A DNA stretch of 64,000 bases, taken from the NCBI GenBank assembly GCA_019802505.1, contig JAFMOC010000038.1:3400501-3464500 (forward strand). Reading direction: 5' to 3'. Both the position numbers and the translations under genes were made by a program. Shown here piece by piece: positions 35,815 to 46,767 of the stretch; the first letter of the stretch is position 1; every line of letters starts with the position of its first letter. The notes under the pieces were generated by a model. It had not been told where the DNA came from. It searched no databases and worked only from the letters and a program-made list of their open reading frames with translations. This DNA comes from Corydoras sp. C115 (taxonomy: Eukaryota > Chordata > Actinopteri > Siluriformes > Callichthyidae).

Positions 35815-36010
35815 TATTATACAATAATACTTTGTCCCAAGGCAGCATTACAGTGTTCAGAGTCTGAACCAATAAAGAGCAAGCCAAATCAACAGTGGGA
35901 GGAAAAAACTTCCTGTTATAGTTGGTTTTTAGGAAGAAACGTTGGAAGGACCATGGCTCATTGGGGGACTCATCCTCCATGAGCGGCGGAGCAGCATCTG
36001 CAGTGCAGGA
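35815..36010 (-). mobile_element. LINE 3' end, reverse
   Basis: Matches the reverse of a common teleost LINE 3' end: aatactttgtcccaaggcag, agagcaagccaaatcaacag, gaaaaaacttcctg and aggaagaaacgttggaagg. Decayed; recognised from memory. Confidence 0.6.
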
Positions 36011-36747
36011 TACCCATCTACAGATTATGTTATGATGTTACAACTGGTCACATTTACACAAAAAAAAGGTGTTGTACACGAGAGATTCCAGCACTATAAC
36101 TCGTAGTAAAATTAGCGTTCAGAGTAAGATTTTGGATAACAGCCTCATGGTGAGGAATGACTTAAGATAATTGCAGACCAACAAGACTTTTAATTCTGTT
36201 TGTTCAGGCTTCAACAGAGCAAAGTTAATATTCCTCCCTCCCATTCTTTGTGTGCCTTTAATCATGGTGAGGAGATGTTAAAGCTTAATAAGAGCCTATT
36301 TTTACCTGGGTCGTCTTGAACCTGTACGGCTCTGTCAGAATGAAACATTTATGCGATCGTGCTTTTGGAAATTTCCAGGCCCCTCAGTCTCCCTCTGAGC
36401 AACGTCGAGATCACTGTGACAGTAATTAAAGGATCTGATGAAGGCAGCCTTTGAAGGCAACTGCACTGTGGTCTCACTGCTGTTGAGCAGGGGTTGGAGG
36501 GTCAAATTCATTCCTATGATAACAGAAATTTTTGTTTTGATCATTAGCTCTCCTACTTTTCGAATTTTAAGTTTTTGATGATGCTAAGGCTTCTATACCC
36601 AGGAGTCTAACAAAGAGTCCCAGGGTGGGGCTTGTTATCTGGATAGCAATATGACTTTTGTCTGATTAAAGGGATATATAAGCTATTTTTAAGCTTTTTA
36701 AGCTCAGCAGCCATCAATAAATTTATGTCTCAGAAACCGGTGAGAAG
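36011..36747. other. intron 3 sequence, complex and repeat-free
   Basis: About 36230-36500 is the most complex repeat-free stretch of this intron and a candidate conserved non-coding element; no exon signature. Confidence 0.4.
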
Positions 36748-36968
36748 TAACTGTAGCTCAGTGTTTAGGGTGTTGGGCTAGCAATATAAACATTGTGGGT
36801 TCAAATCCCAGGTCCACTAAAGTTACCAATGTGGATCCTTGAGCAAGACCCTTAATATTCATTGTTCCAGGGGGTGTATCATCCTTGTGTTCTGACCCCA
36901 ACCATAAAGTTGGAGATACTTGTTAGTCACTTTGGATAAAAACATCTGCTAAATAACTAAATGTATAT
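36748..36968 (+). mobile_element. SINE-2 copy
   Basis: Head tagctcagtgtttagggtg, B box gggttcaaatccc, then gtccactaaagttaccaatg, gagcaagacccttaatattc and tail actttggataaaaacatctg. Confidence 0.9.
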
Positions 36969-37024
36969 GTGAGTTTTTAAGGCATCTCATTCTATGTTGG
37001 TCCCCAATTTACAATTATAACAGC

Positions 37025-37262
37025 ATCTATGATTTGATGAGAAAAAGAATTCTACAGGATTTTGGAGTGTGTTTGGGAGCATTTTTCCTCAATCACCCAG
37101 AAGAGTGTTTGTGGAGTCAGACACTGAATTTGGAGGTGAACTCCAGCCTCGTAATCCCCGCTCTAGTTCCAAAGGTGCTTGATAGGCTTGAGGTCAGGGA
37201 TGTCTGCAGACCAATCAAGTGAATCCATACCAAACCTGTCAAACCGTGTCTAAATGGATCTT
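37025..37262 (-). pseudogene. Tc1-like transposase C-terminal remnant
   Basis: On the minus strand one frame reads PDLKPIKHLWN then a stop, corresponding to the (S)PDLNPIEHLWD block near the last acidic residue of Tc1/mariner DDE transposases. The flanking sequence matches a common teleost repeat. Clearly dead (stop, substitutions). Confidence 0.6.
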
Positions 37263-37374
37263 ACACATAATTGCATTTAATTACTCATTATTGCAATTAA
37301 TATGAACAGAAGATGCCAAAATGTTAATAGATAAATAGTAAATAGAGAATAATCAGGTAAACAGTTGTTCGTTC

Positions 37375-37642
37375 CTGGAGGCGTAGGAGGGTATTCCTAT
37401 GTCCATCCAAGGGAGAGCATTTAGATACACCCAGGACTGAGAGTACTCCATCACTGGGCACACTCGCTCATACAGAGACACATACTATATGGGGCAATTA
37501 AGAGCATTCAACGTAGCTTGAACCCGTGTTTTTGGACCTTGTGAGGAAACCGCAGAACAGTGATTGGGATGAAAGCGACACACACCGGGAGAACATGGAA
37601 ACTCCAAACCTTAGTGCTAACCACTAAGCCACCGAGCTGCCC
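37375..37642 (-). mobile_element. old SINE-1 copy
   Basis: Reverse copy with ctatatggggcaattaagag, cgtgtttttggacc and gctaaccactaagccaccg; several deletions. Confidence 0.82.
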
Positions 37643-38429
37643 GCCATTTATACTGACTAATTTTAATCTGGATTACTATTAATATCAAGTATTAACCTCT
37701 TACAAAACTAGTCCAACAGAGTGGCATTAAAATGCATATTCATTTAAACAAAAATTCCATTAGATTAGTAGGAAAACTGGGTCATTCCCATGGTAGATTC
37801 CACAGACTGACAGGTAGGAGATTTAATAGATTTAAAAGGAGCCTCAAGCAGGAATCGCTTTACTTTTTATGCAAAGCAGTACAGTTTGTGAAGGGAAAAA
37901 GGATAACAAAAAAGGAGGAATATGCATGGGACAGAAAAAAATGAGAGCGAGAAGAACAAGCCGCAGTCAGCGGGTGACAACAATGCTTAGATCAGGGAAC
38001 TTTTGCCAAAAAAAAGTCCCAGCACAGCCATTCCAGTGAGTCGGCCACCAGAGAGATCCCTTATTCTTTAGCACAAAGGAAGAAAAAGGGTATGGTAAAA
38101 ATAAGCCTTTTCTACAAACTTTTCCTCATGCATGACATGATCAGCTCCCCGAGGGGGACAATTAGAAATGAGCACACCAGGAAAAGAACAGGATATCATC
38201 ATTCATTGTAGCAAAACAGCAAACATATACCCCCCGGTAATGACCAGACTACTTTAGAAAACTTTAAAACTAGATGTAGCCACAATATCTATTAGTATAC
38301 ACAGTTGTGCTGCAACGCAAATCCAAACTCATTAACTTATTAATGTCATGGAATAGTGGAATAGCCAGATGGGCTATGGGCTAAGGTCATGATACAAACC
38401 CCAGATCTGAAAAAGTTCATTCAAAACAT
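37643..38429. other. intron 3 sequence without recognised features
   Basis: Non-repetitive; the 70-codon open frame at 37732-37944 has no family motif. Confidence 0.45.
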
Positions 38430-38777
38430 TCATTCATTCAATTATTCATTTATTTATTATCTTCTGCTTAATCCACTACTAGGGTCATGGGAGAAGGGCT
38501 TTACACATGCCCCTCAAGAGGACAACGTATTGGGCGCTGGGCAGATACACCCAGGACAGGGTGTTAATCCATCGCCAGGCCCACTCATTTACACATAATA
38601 TGGGGCAATTTGGAGAATTCAATTTATCTTGAATCCATGTTCTTGGTCTGTAAAAGGAAACTGAAGAACCTGGAGGAAATCCACGAGGAACAAGGAGAAC
38701 ACCCAGATTAGGATTCGAACCTGGATCCCCAGAGCTGAGAGGCGAACGTGCTAAAGACCAAGCCACCATGCCACCCC
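38430..38777 (-). mobile_element. old SINE-1 copy
   Basis: Reverse copy from attcatttatttattatctt to aagaccaagccaccatgcca; diverged throughout. Confidence 0.86.
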
Positions 38778-41214
38778 AGTCCAGAGCCGCCTTCTACTGA
38801 AAATGTATGGTGCAATGTTAATAGGACAATCAGACAACTGCAAACACAGATTGTGAACAGCTTAAAAGTTGGGCACAAGTTACAAAACTGCAACAACAAT
38901 TTTAACAATTTTTATTAATTTAACAATAAAAGTAATAAAGTGATCAGCCATAGCACTTGGTGGGACTTGTGAGAATTGGGGACAACATCAGGTCACAAAG
39001 ATTTATGTTTTTACATCACATGCCCAAATCACTCCTTATTAATGGGTTCAAGAGGGAACGTACTGTAAATCCAGGACTGTACTGGAGATGATGTTAGGAT
39101 GTACTTTATCCTCTGCTAGAATTCAGAACGCTCTATTGGGTTGATGAAAAGTAATGATGTCCTCTCAACATTTTATTGGCCTGGACTGACTCATCCGTTT
39201 TGTTGGAACCCACTTCCAAACAGTCCACTCCTTGAAACGAAGAGGGCACATTTGCAGGCATAACTGGGGTTATGACTCCATCTCAGCTGAGGATGACAGA
39301 CTTATAGACCCAACCAACGTACTAACAAGGGACAAGTGCAAATAGAGTCATCACCTGGTGTCAAAAGCAATCAGAGGGCAATACTCTCAGCCCGTGACCC
39401 CTGCTCAGAGATGCTCAGAGACTATAGGAGCAGCAGCACTGAGGAATAAAACCCTGTAAAGGTCTTTATTGCACTAAAGATACAATAGAAACTGCTTTTC
39501 CTGTTTATATATATTTTTGTCCAGCCACCCCTACAAATATTTGGAGTTTTATTGTTATAAGTTTAGTACAGAGAAAGAAGGATTACTGATTATAGTAATC
39601 AAACCCTTCCAGCAACTATGCAAAACGTTATTATGTAAGGATGCAAATGGGGCTAATTATGCCTCCAAAAACAGAAATGCTATTTGGATTTGTTCCTATT
39701 CCTTTTTTCCCCCTTTTAGGTTTAATGTTTGCGATTTCTTCCAGCTGTCTGTGCTAGATTTGAGTCACCACACCGATTTCCTCTTCTGTCCTCATACAGC
39801 TTTTCAGACTTTACTCGCTTGCGCTTCCAAACACTCCCATACGTGGATCTGTGCTCGTACATTACACCCAGAAACCTACCCTCATCTTTCTAAATACGTT
39901 TGCACTCTGGCTCATTCAGGCACTTTGCTCTAGAAAGAATTCCTCCTAAAGGCTTGTGACAAAGTGCTTCTGATTCGCACTTTCACTTTGCATCACCCAG
40001 AGTGACAGATGAGGATTCAATTTCTCGTCTTCAGCTTCCATAACTAACGCGATCTTTAACTTCCATAACTACAGCAGAACAACTCGGATAAAAGAGCAAA
40101 CAAATAAACATTTAAAGGTATATATTTTTATTCTGACTTGAGTTATTAGTCATAGCCATGAACATGGCATTAATGCTTTAATACTATGAAGAATTTCTCG
40201 TTTTCTAAATGAAGAAAAAGAGCTTTTCTTGGTCATATGAATAAACAAATGTGTTCAGCAGGTTTATAAAAACTGGAGGAATCAATAAGAAAAAATAATA
40301 CTGACAAAATTAAACCAGAGCTTCGTCTAAAATCATACGCCTATACAATACTAGAACTCCAGCTTTTTTTTTTTGCTCCAGCATGACTTGAAATTTATTA
40401 TAATATAGGTTTAGTGTGAATTTAATGTGAGCAAGCGCCAAAGGAACCCAACGTCAATGCTAATTATTAATCCTGGCCTTTCCACGATCAATGCCTGGCC
40501 CCTATAATCGTCCTACAAGCCAAATAATGAAAATGTTTTGAAAAGTAAGTGTAAAAAAAGTAAAGCTTTAGATCTATAAAGAGGATCAAGTCCACATTTG
40601 GTACTGAATGAGACGTCAAGGTCACATAGGTGCAGTGGAGAGGTGTCCACATATATTAGTAATATAGTAGAACACTCTTTATCCGAGCCTTTCTAAGCTT
40701 AATAATATGCAAAATCGGCTTTATGAACACCATTGGTGATAAGGGACTGACAGACACTGAGCCTTTGCTAGTGTCCAGTAGTCATTATTGAGGTTAATTG
40801 AGGGTGTTGGAGGCAGGCTAGCAGCAAGCTGCCTGCTTCAGTTTGTTTCCGAGAATTTACATCGATTTATTGATGCTGCAAAATAAATTAATAATGACTG
40901 AACCTACATTTAACTTCTATCTGAAAATGATGATTCGAAAAAGATAATTGATTGAAAGTCAGCATGTATGTTGACACCAGTCCTAATTAATAGAGTGAGA
41001 CTTACACTCACAGACAGCGGAGGATAATATGATTGCTGTTTTGTCACATGCTTCCAGCTTTGTGTCAACAGACTGAAAACTTTTGCTGTTACAAGGCTGA
41101 GCCTCTGGGCACAAAGGAAGGTCAGCAACAGCCTGACATAGTGGACCTCTAGATCACAACCACATCTAACCTCAACCCAGTGAGCACCATTGCAACACAA
41201 TGCCCACATTCACA
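38778..41214. other. long repeat-poor stretch of intron 3
   Basis: The longest stretch free of young SINEs (about 2.4 kb). A 138-codon open frame at 39517-39933 (+) has no recognisable domain, and I do not call it a gene. Confidence 0.45.
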
Positions 41215-41328
41215 CCTGGTAATCCACATAGATTTGAGGAGAACATGCAAACTTCACTGACTGGAACTTAATTCTTGTTCACTGTGAGGTGAAATGGTGA
41301 GGTGTGTGCTTTACACATTGTGCCATTC
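41215..41328 (-). mobile_element. fragment of an older V-SINE type
   Basis: gaggagaacatgcaaacttc, then ggaacttaattcttg, gtgaggtgaaatggtgagg and acacattgtgccattctg resemble the tRNA-like half of an older relative of SINE-1. It lies within 80 bp of exon 3. Confidence 0.5.
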
Positions 41329-41408
41329 TGATTGTATTTTCATACAGCACAATAATTAGTTACATTAGATTTTATTTCAGTGTTTAATAAACAGACACAA
41401 GAACTTAC

Positions 41409-41510
41409 CCATCTTGATTGAATCTCCTTCACATAGAGAGGAAGAAGGAACTCGGATATGCCTTCTAACCGTACGCCTTCCTTGGTCACCCGCAGATTGC
41501 CCATGCCATC
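41409..41510 (-). CDS. sgcz: sgcz coding exon, membrane-proximal extracellular segment
   Basis: This exon has 34 codons, beginning DGMGNLRVTKEGVRLEGISE and ending KEIQSRW. It encodes the first part of the extracellular sarcoglycan domain, the segment most conserved across gamma, delta and zeta paralogues. The acceptor is CTCTTAACAG and the donor GTAAGT; both borders are phase 0. The last residue is Trp (TGG) where mammalian zeta-sarcoglycan has a basic residue as I recall it. A solo LTR lies about 140 bp upstream of the acceptor, and a (TG)n array lies between them. Confidence 0.94.
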
Positions 41511-41613
41511 CTGTTAAGAGAGCAAGACAAAAATATGTTTTATTTTTTTTTCTTTATTAAGGATTTATTGTTTAAATTGCCACTTTATTCTTACTATATT
41601 ATATTATTATATG

Positions 41614-41616
<3 letters not shown>

Positions 41617-41649
<33 letters not shown>
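41617..41649. repeat. (TG)n microsatellite
   Basis: TG run 5' of the solo LTR and about 107 bp upstream of the exon 3 acceptor (CA in the transcript). Confidence 0.95.
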
Positions 41650-41652
<3 letters not shown>

Positions 41653-41655
<3 letters not shown>

Positions 41656-42108
41656 CACAGGGCCTGGGGCACCTGTCCCTCATTTGGGTTTTTCATTGTC
41701 TCAGCTGGGTGATTGGTTTGTTTCTGTGCACGTGATTAGTTGGGTTGTTATTTAGTTTCCGTTTTCCCTCTTCTCGGTGCACGTCTTTGTTTGCGGTTAA
41801 TACCCCGATGTTAGGTTGTTCGTTTGTTCCCCCCTTTCTGTTGGTGTTCCATCACCAGTTTTTATTAATAAATCGGTTTGGTTTTTATCCCGGTGTTTTC
41901 TGGACTCTCCTTCCGCGTTCTGCCACGGTGCGGCGCTGCGCAATATCTCCGCGCAGGTCGTACTCATGGGAGCGTTTTCCCTCCGTTGGCCGGCATACGC
42001 AGTATTCCCTGCGTAGCCGGTGCCCGGGAAGCGCTCACTATGCGCGAGCGGCATACGCACTTGCTCCGCGTAGCCGCTCTCATCCGGGGAAGAACGAGCT
42101 TTCTGACA
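41653..42108 (+). mobile_element. solo LTR, 456 bp
   Basis: Starts TGTCACAG and ends CTGACA, so the ends are the inverted pair TGTCA/TGACA. Flanked by a 5-base duplication, gtata (41648-41652 and 42109-42113). A polyadenylation signal AATAAA is at 41867-41872. The 3' part is rich in CpG, unlike the surroundings. TG...CA ends with a 5-bp duplication fit an LTR retrotransposon of Ty3/Gypsy or retrovirus-like type; no internal region is present. It is antisense to sgcz. The duplication is made of microsatellite-like bases, which weakens it slightly. Confidence 0.8.

Positions 42109-42163
<55 letters not shown>
42109..42163. repeat. (AT)n microsatellite
   Basis: AT run directly 3' of the solo LTR; with the TG run on the other side it forms the split target. 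Confidence 0.95.
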
Positions 42164-42165
<2 letters not shown>

Positions 42166-42436
42166 GTAAGTGATTTATTTTGCTTACTGTGCGTACACAC
42201 AGAGGAATTATTCCTCCACATTTAACCCATCTGTGCAGTGAAACACACACATATATACACACACTGGCGAAGTGAGCACACGTGCCCGGAACGGTGGGCA
42301 GCCTTGAATACGACGCCCGGGGAGCAATTGGGGTCAGGAGCCTATATATATATTTTTTTTTTTTATAACTTGAGCAACTGTAACTTCTGCAATTTCCCCC
42401 TGGGATCAATTAAGTATTCTGATTCTGATTGATTCT
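42164..42436 (+). mobile_element. common teleost interspersed repeat fragment(s)
   Basis: ccacatttaacccatctgtg, gcagtgaaacacac, ggaacggtgggcagcc and gcccggggagcaattggggt form one known-looking repeat. It is followed by tttccccctgggatcaatta with gattctgat repeats, a typical LINE-type 3' end. Family not named. Confidence 0.55.
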
Positions 42437-42849
42437 GATAAGAGATAAATATCCCACAGTGAATATCTGCCCTGCTTATAGCTGGTGCTTAATATATAGT
42501 GTATGAGCTCTGGTGACATGATGCAAACCTCTCATCATGTGTCTCTGGAAGCCTTTAATATATCAAGAATTAGCATTCATCCTCATATTATTGTTCTGCA
42601 TCACTACAGCCCTCTCCACAACCCATCACATTTATCCTCACACAACCTGGAAAGCCTAATTTATACCCCAGTTCTGTCTGGATTTCTCACTTAGCTTGTA
42701 TAACATGTCTGAGAGGTAGCAGTCTCATTTGGTGGAAAGCCTTGAGCGCAAGTCGTGCAGCCAGCATGATGTGTAAAAGAAGAAAGATGTGTAGAAAGTC
42801 TTGCAGGAATGTTCCTCCGCTTTTACACTGCTCATAGACATACAGAATT

Positions 42850-42990
42850 AAGCAGATGCACTAATACAGATGCAATTACATTACACACCGCTCTGGGTTA
42901 AGAATCGCGCTCAAGGCACCAGTCTTAATGGTGACGTGTAAAGCGGAAAACGCCTGCTAGGTAATCCAGTAACCCAACCACTAAGCCTTA
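42850..42990 (-). mobile_element. possible decayed SINE-2
   Basis: gggttaagaatcgcgctcaa and aacccaaccactaagcc recall SINE-2; highly diverged. Confidence 0.35.
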
Positions 42991-43224
42991 ACTGATCCTA
43001 TTGTACAAAGCCTTATATGGCCAAAACACATGGCGTTAAGACTCACCGCTTACATCACCCTGGGCTTCATAAGGGCATGCCGAATGGCCGACTGTCGGCA
43101 ATTCTTAAGTCGACGCTGCGGCTGGCAGTGAGTGAATCAATGAACTTCAGCCAATGAGAGTAAATTACAGCCAATCAGAATTTTTTCTTTATTGCTTTGA
43201 ACAAGCTGTATATTAACAGGTTAT

Positions 43225-43590
43225 TTTTATTATTATTATTATTATTCATTCATTCATTATCTCCCGTTTTATCCTCTATTAGGGTCGCGGTGGGGTTCCC
43301 CATGCCCATCCAGGGGAGAACATCTCGGGCGCTGGGCAGATAGACCCAGGACAGGGCGCCAATCCATCGCTGGGCACACACTCACTCACACAAACACACT
43401 CTATATGGGGCAATTTTGAGAATTCAATTCACTTGATCCATCTTTTTGGACTGTGGGAGGAAACCGAAGAACCCGGAGGAAACCCACGCAGACACGGGGA
43501 GAACATGGAAACTCCACCCAGATGGGGATTCGAACCGGGAATCTCTAGCGCTGAGAGGCGAATGTGCTAACCACTAAGCCACCGTGCCGC

Positions 43591-43629
<39 letters not shown>
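43225..43629 (-). mobile_element. full-length young SINE-1 inside an (ATT)n tract
   Basis: Young-type reverse copy (43249-43592; attcattcattatctcccgt to ccaccgtgccgcc) flanked by attattatt runs on both sides. Either it inserted in an ATT microsatellite, or its target duplication later expanded. Confidence 0.92.
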
Positions 43630-43630
<1 letters not shown>

Positions 43631-43880
43631 GGGCAGCACTATGGTGTAGTGGTTAGCATGTTCGCCTCTTAGTGGCCAGGGATACAGGAATACCAAATAC
43701 GGATTGAAAGTAAATTGAATGCTCTAAATTACCCCTATATAATGTGTGTGTGTGTGTGTGTGTGTGTCTGTGTGAGTAAGTGTGTGCTCAGCGATAGATT
43801 GGCGCCCTGTTCTGGGTGTATCTGCCCAGCACCCAAAACGTTCACCCCAGGATGGGCATGGGCATGGGCATGCCCCCCCC
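43630..43880 (+). mobile_element. SINE-1 copy with internal deletion
   Basis: Head gggcagcactatggtgtagtgg, then a deletion, then tgaatgctctaaattacccc, a (GT)n run and agattggcgccctgttctgg; ends in a gggcat triplication and C run. Confidence 0.8.
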
Positions 43881-44053
43881 CCCATGAAGCTTGGCGATGG
43901 CTGGAACAGAAACAGAGCAGGGCTCACTGCAGTAAATAGAACGTAGCTTTATTTCTGATAACTTTAACCACGCCCAAAGAAGATATCAGACCAGACACCT
44001 CAGAAATGAGGTGGTTAAAGCTCTTTGAGGTTAAGTCATGCTGGCGCACGCGT

Positions 44054-44054
<1 letters not shown>

Positions 44055-44088
<34 letters not shown>

Positions 44089-44190
44089 ACAGATCAATAT
44101 GATATTGGATTCTAGCAACCTTCAGTAGTTGTTGTTTTTAAAAATATATGCCTAAGAATTGAGGAAACACACACACACACACACACACAA
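44055..44190. repeat. two (AC)n microsatellites
   Basis: AC runs at about 44055-44081 and 44167-44189, with unique sequence between. Confidence 0.9.
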
Positions 44191-44294
44191 AGCTGTAATT
44201 ATTTACCATAAGTATTGGTTGATCTCACAAATTCACTTCATTCTGATGCTGACAATTATACTATACACAATAGAAATAATAATAATAATAATTA

Positions 44295-44545
44295 GTGGTT
44301 AGCACATTCGCCTCTCAGCACTAGGGATCCATGTTCAAATCCCAAACTAGGTGGAGTTCTCCACGTCCTCCATGTTCTCCCCCGTGTCTGCTTGGGTTCT
44401 CCGGTTTCCTCCCACAGTCCAAAACATGGATTCAAAGTAAATGAATGCGTGTCTGTGTGTGTCTGTGTGAGTGAGTGTGTGCCCAGCGATAGATTGGCGT
44501 GTAATCCTCTACTAGGATTACACGAAAGATAATGAGATGAGATGA
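44295..44545 (+). mobile_element. old SINE-1 copy with deletions
   Basis: tagtggttagcacattcgcc to agattggcgtgtaatcctct; preceded by an (AAT)n run (44273-44294). Confidence 0.8.
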
Positions 44546-44675
44546 GCGATGTAATGAAGCTGTCCCAATACTTTTGTTCATATTGTATACATATGATCAG
44601 TCTACTGTCTCGTTTCGTAACCGGGTTTTTTTTCTTTTTCTTTTATCTCTTTTATTCATTCATTGTCTTTCTAGT

Positions 44676-45024
44676 GGGCGGCACGGTGGCTTAGTGGTTA
44701 GCATGTTCGCCTCTCAGCACTAGGGATTCCCGGTTCGAATCCCCATCTGGGTGGAGTTTCCATGTTCTCCCCGTGTCTACGTGGGTTTCCTCCGGGTTCT
44801 CCGGTTTCCTCCCACAGTCCAAAAACATGGATCAAGTTAATTGAGTTCTCCAAAATTGCCCCATATAGAGTGTGTTTGAGTGAGTGAGTGTGTGCCCAGC
44901 GATGGATTGGCGCCCTGTCCTGGGTGTATCTGCCCAGCGCCCGAAACGTTCTCCCCTGGATGGGCATGGGGAACCCCACCGCGACCATAATATAGGATAA
45001 AGTGTGAGATAATGAATGAATGAA
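44676..45024 (+). mobile_element. full-length SINE-1 with 12-bp target-site duplication
   Basis: Complete copy (ggcggcacggtggcttagtg to gagataatgaatgaatga), flanked by tgtctttctagt at 44664-44675 and 45025-45036. Confidence 0.95.
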
Positions 45025-45170
45025 TGTCTTTCTAGTCAATGTCTCATTTTAATGTTCCCACTTTATAGCCTTTCCTGGTCTTCCCAGCACTTCCTCTTAC
45101 TACTTTTCTCATTTTTCTTCACAACACTTCTTTATGACAGACAACTTGGGAACAGCAAATGACAGCAAGC

Positions 45171-45172
45171 AC

Positions 45173-45219
<47 letters not shown>

Positions 45220-45361
45220 ACACACACAAAACCCATCAATCTAATATACTAAATGACTAATACAGTACTTCCCTTTCTCATTTTCTCACCATAGAAATAG
45301 CTTGTAATTTCAAGGGAAATATCAAAGAAAAACTCTGACACACACACACACACACACACAC
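45171..45361. repeat. two (AC)n microsatellites
   Basis: AC runs at about 45171-45228 and 45340-45361. Confidence 0.9.
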
Positions 45362-45739
45362 GTGTACATGCACCCAGCAGCATTCAATCTGTCCTTTTGC
45401 TCCTTCGACCCATGACATTGAAAGTTAATAAACTATCTGGGAGCGACGGCTCAAACTCCAACCGTTATTCATCAAATCCGTAATAAGGCGAGGAAAAGGA
45501 AGGCGTGCGTAACTGATTGCCTTGCCTTTAATGTCACTGGCTTCGTAAAACTTCATTTCCAAATTATATGAAAAGGTTTTGGCAGGAGGTGGGCACGCCC
45601 AAGCACCCTGCCTCACCCACTCACGACTCTCCTTTAGCTTATGTATACAGTCTAGCTGCAGTCATCCCAGATACACACACCTAAATGAAAACATGATGTA
45701 GGCTAGTGTATGGTTATTATAAGGTAAGTGCTCAGAGCT

Positions 45740-46215
45740 GTGCGGTACGGTGGCAAGGTGGTTAGCATGTTCGCCTCTCAGGGCTGGGAATCCAGGTTCC
45801 AATCCTGTTCATGGAGGGTGTGGTGGCTCAGTGGTTAGGGTGTTGGTCTATCAATCTGAAGGTTGGGGGTTCAAATCCCAGGTCCACTGAAGTTACCAAT
45901 GTGGGTCTTTGAGCAAGACCCTTAACCCTCATTGCTTCAGGGATGCTGTATCAACCTTGTGCTCGCTTTGTAAGACGCTTTGGATAAAAGCGTCTGCTAA
46001 ATGACCAAATGTAAATGTAAATGATCTGGGCGGAGTTTCCATGTTCTCCATGTGTCCGCGTGGGTTTCCTTCAGGTTCTCTGGTTTCCCCCCCACAGTCA
46101 AAAAACAAGGATTCAAGTTAAGTTGGCTTATAGTGTGAGTGAGTGTGTGCCCAGCGATAGATTACAGTCCTGTCCTGTGTAGCTCCCGAAATGTTCTACC
46201 CTGGAGATGAGATGC
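45740..46215 (+). mobile_element. SINE-1 copy interrupted by SINE-2
   Basis: SINE-1 head at 45740-45808 (gcggtacggtggcaaggtgg, ccaggttccaatcctg); the rest resumes at 46023 (gatctgggcggagtttcc). A SINE-2 sits between. Part of a tandem duplication. Confidence 0.88.
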
Positions 46216-46767
46216 TCAGAGCTGGATTTCCATTCATATAGGTTCTCACCATGTTCTCAGTGTGATTTCTCAGAAACTCTCAAAAACTACCCTTAATGTA
46301 TCCAACTTTGGGAATCAAGTGTTTAAATGACCTAGTTTAAAGCTTGCGTAAGACAAATACAGATTATTTCAGATTATACAGAACATCCAGGAGAGAACAT
46401 CCAGGTTCCAATCCTGATCTGGGCGGAGTTTCTGTGTTCTCCATGTGTCTGCGTGGGTTTTCCAGTACAAAAACATGGATTCAAGTTAAGTTGACTTATA
46501 GTTTGAGTGAGTGTATGCCCAGCGATAGATTGGAGCCCTGTCCTGTGTAGCACCCGAAATGTTCTCTCCTGGAGTTGAGATGCTCAGAGCTGGATTTCCA
46601 TTCGTATAGGTTCTCACCATGTTCTCAGTGTGATTTCCCAGAAACTCAAGCTGCAGGACAAAACTACCCTTAATGCATCCGACTTTGGGAATCAAGTGTT
46701 TGAATCACCTAGTTTAAAGCTTGCTTAAGACCGAGATTTGTCTTCTATCTCAAATACAGATTATTTC
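45789..46767. repeat. tandem duplication of about 370 bp
   Basis: Unit 1 (about 45789-46370, including the 209-base SINE-2) and unit 2 (about 46398-46767) share the SINE-1 3' part and about 170 bases of flanking sequence: gatgctcagagctggatttc, ggttctcaccatgttctcag, gactttgggaatcaag-like, and caaatacagattatttc. Unit 2 has the uninterrupted ccaatcctgatctgggcgg. Confidence 0.92.
45814..46022 (+). mobile_element. SINE-2 copy nested in SINE-1
   Basis: Complete: gggtgtggtggctcagtggt, gggggttcaaatccc, gtccactgaagttaccaatg, gagcaagacccttaaccctc, gacgctttggataaaagcg, tail aaatgtaaatgtaaat. Confidence 0.93.

Noticed and set aside
39517..39933. 138-codon open frame on the + strand
   Set aside because: No recognisable domain, no splice or promoter context and antisense inside sgcz intron 3; compatible with chance.
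41745..42225. Overlapping open frames of 115-139 codons on both strands
   Set aside because: They lie in the GC-rich solo LTR and run into (AT)n; open because of composition, not coding.
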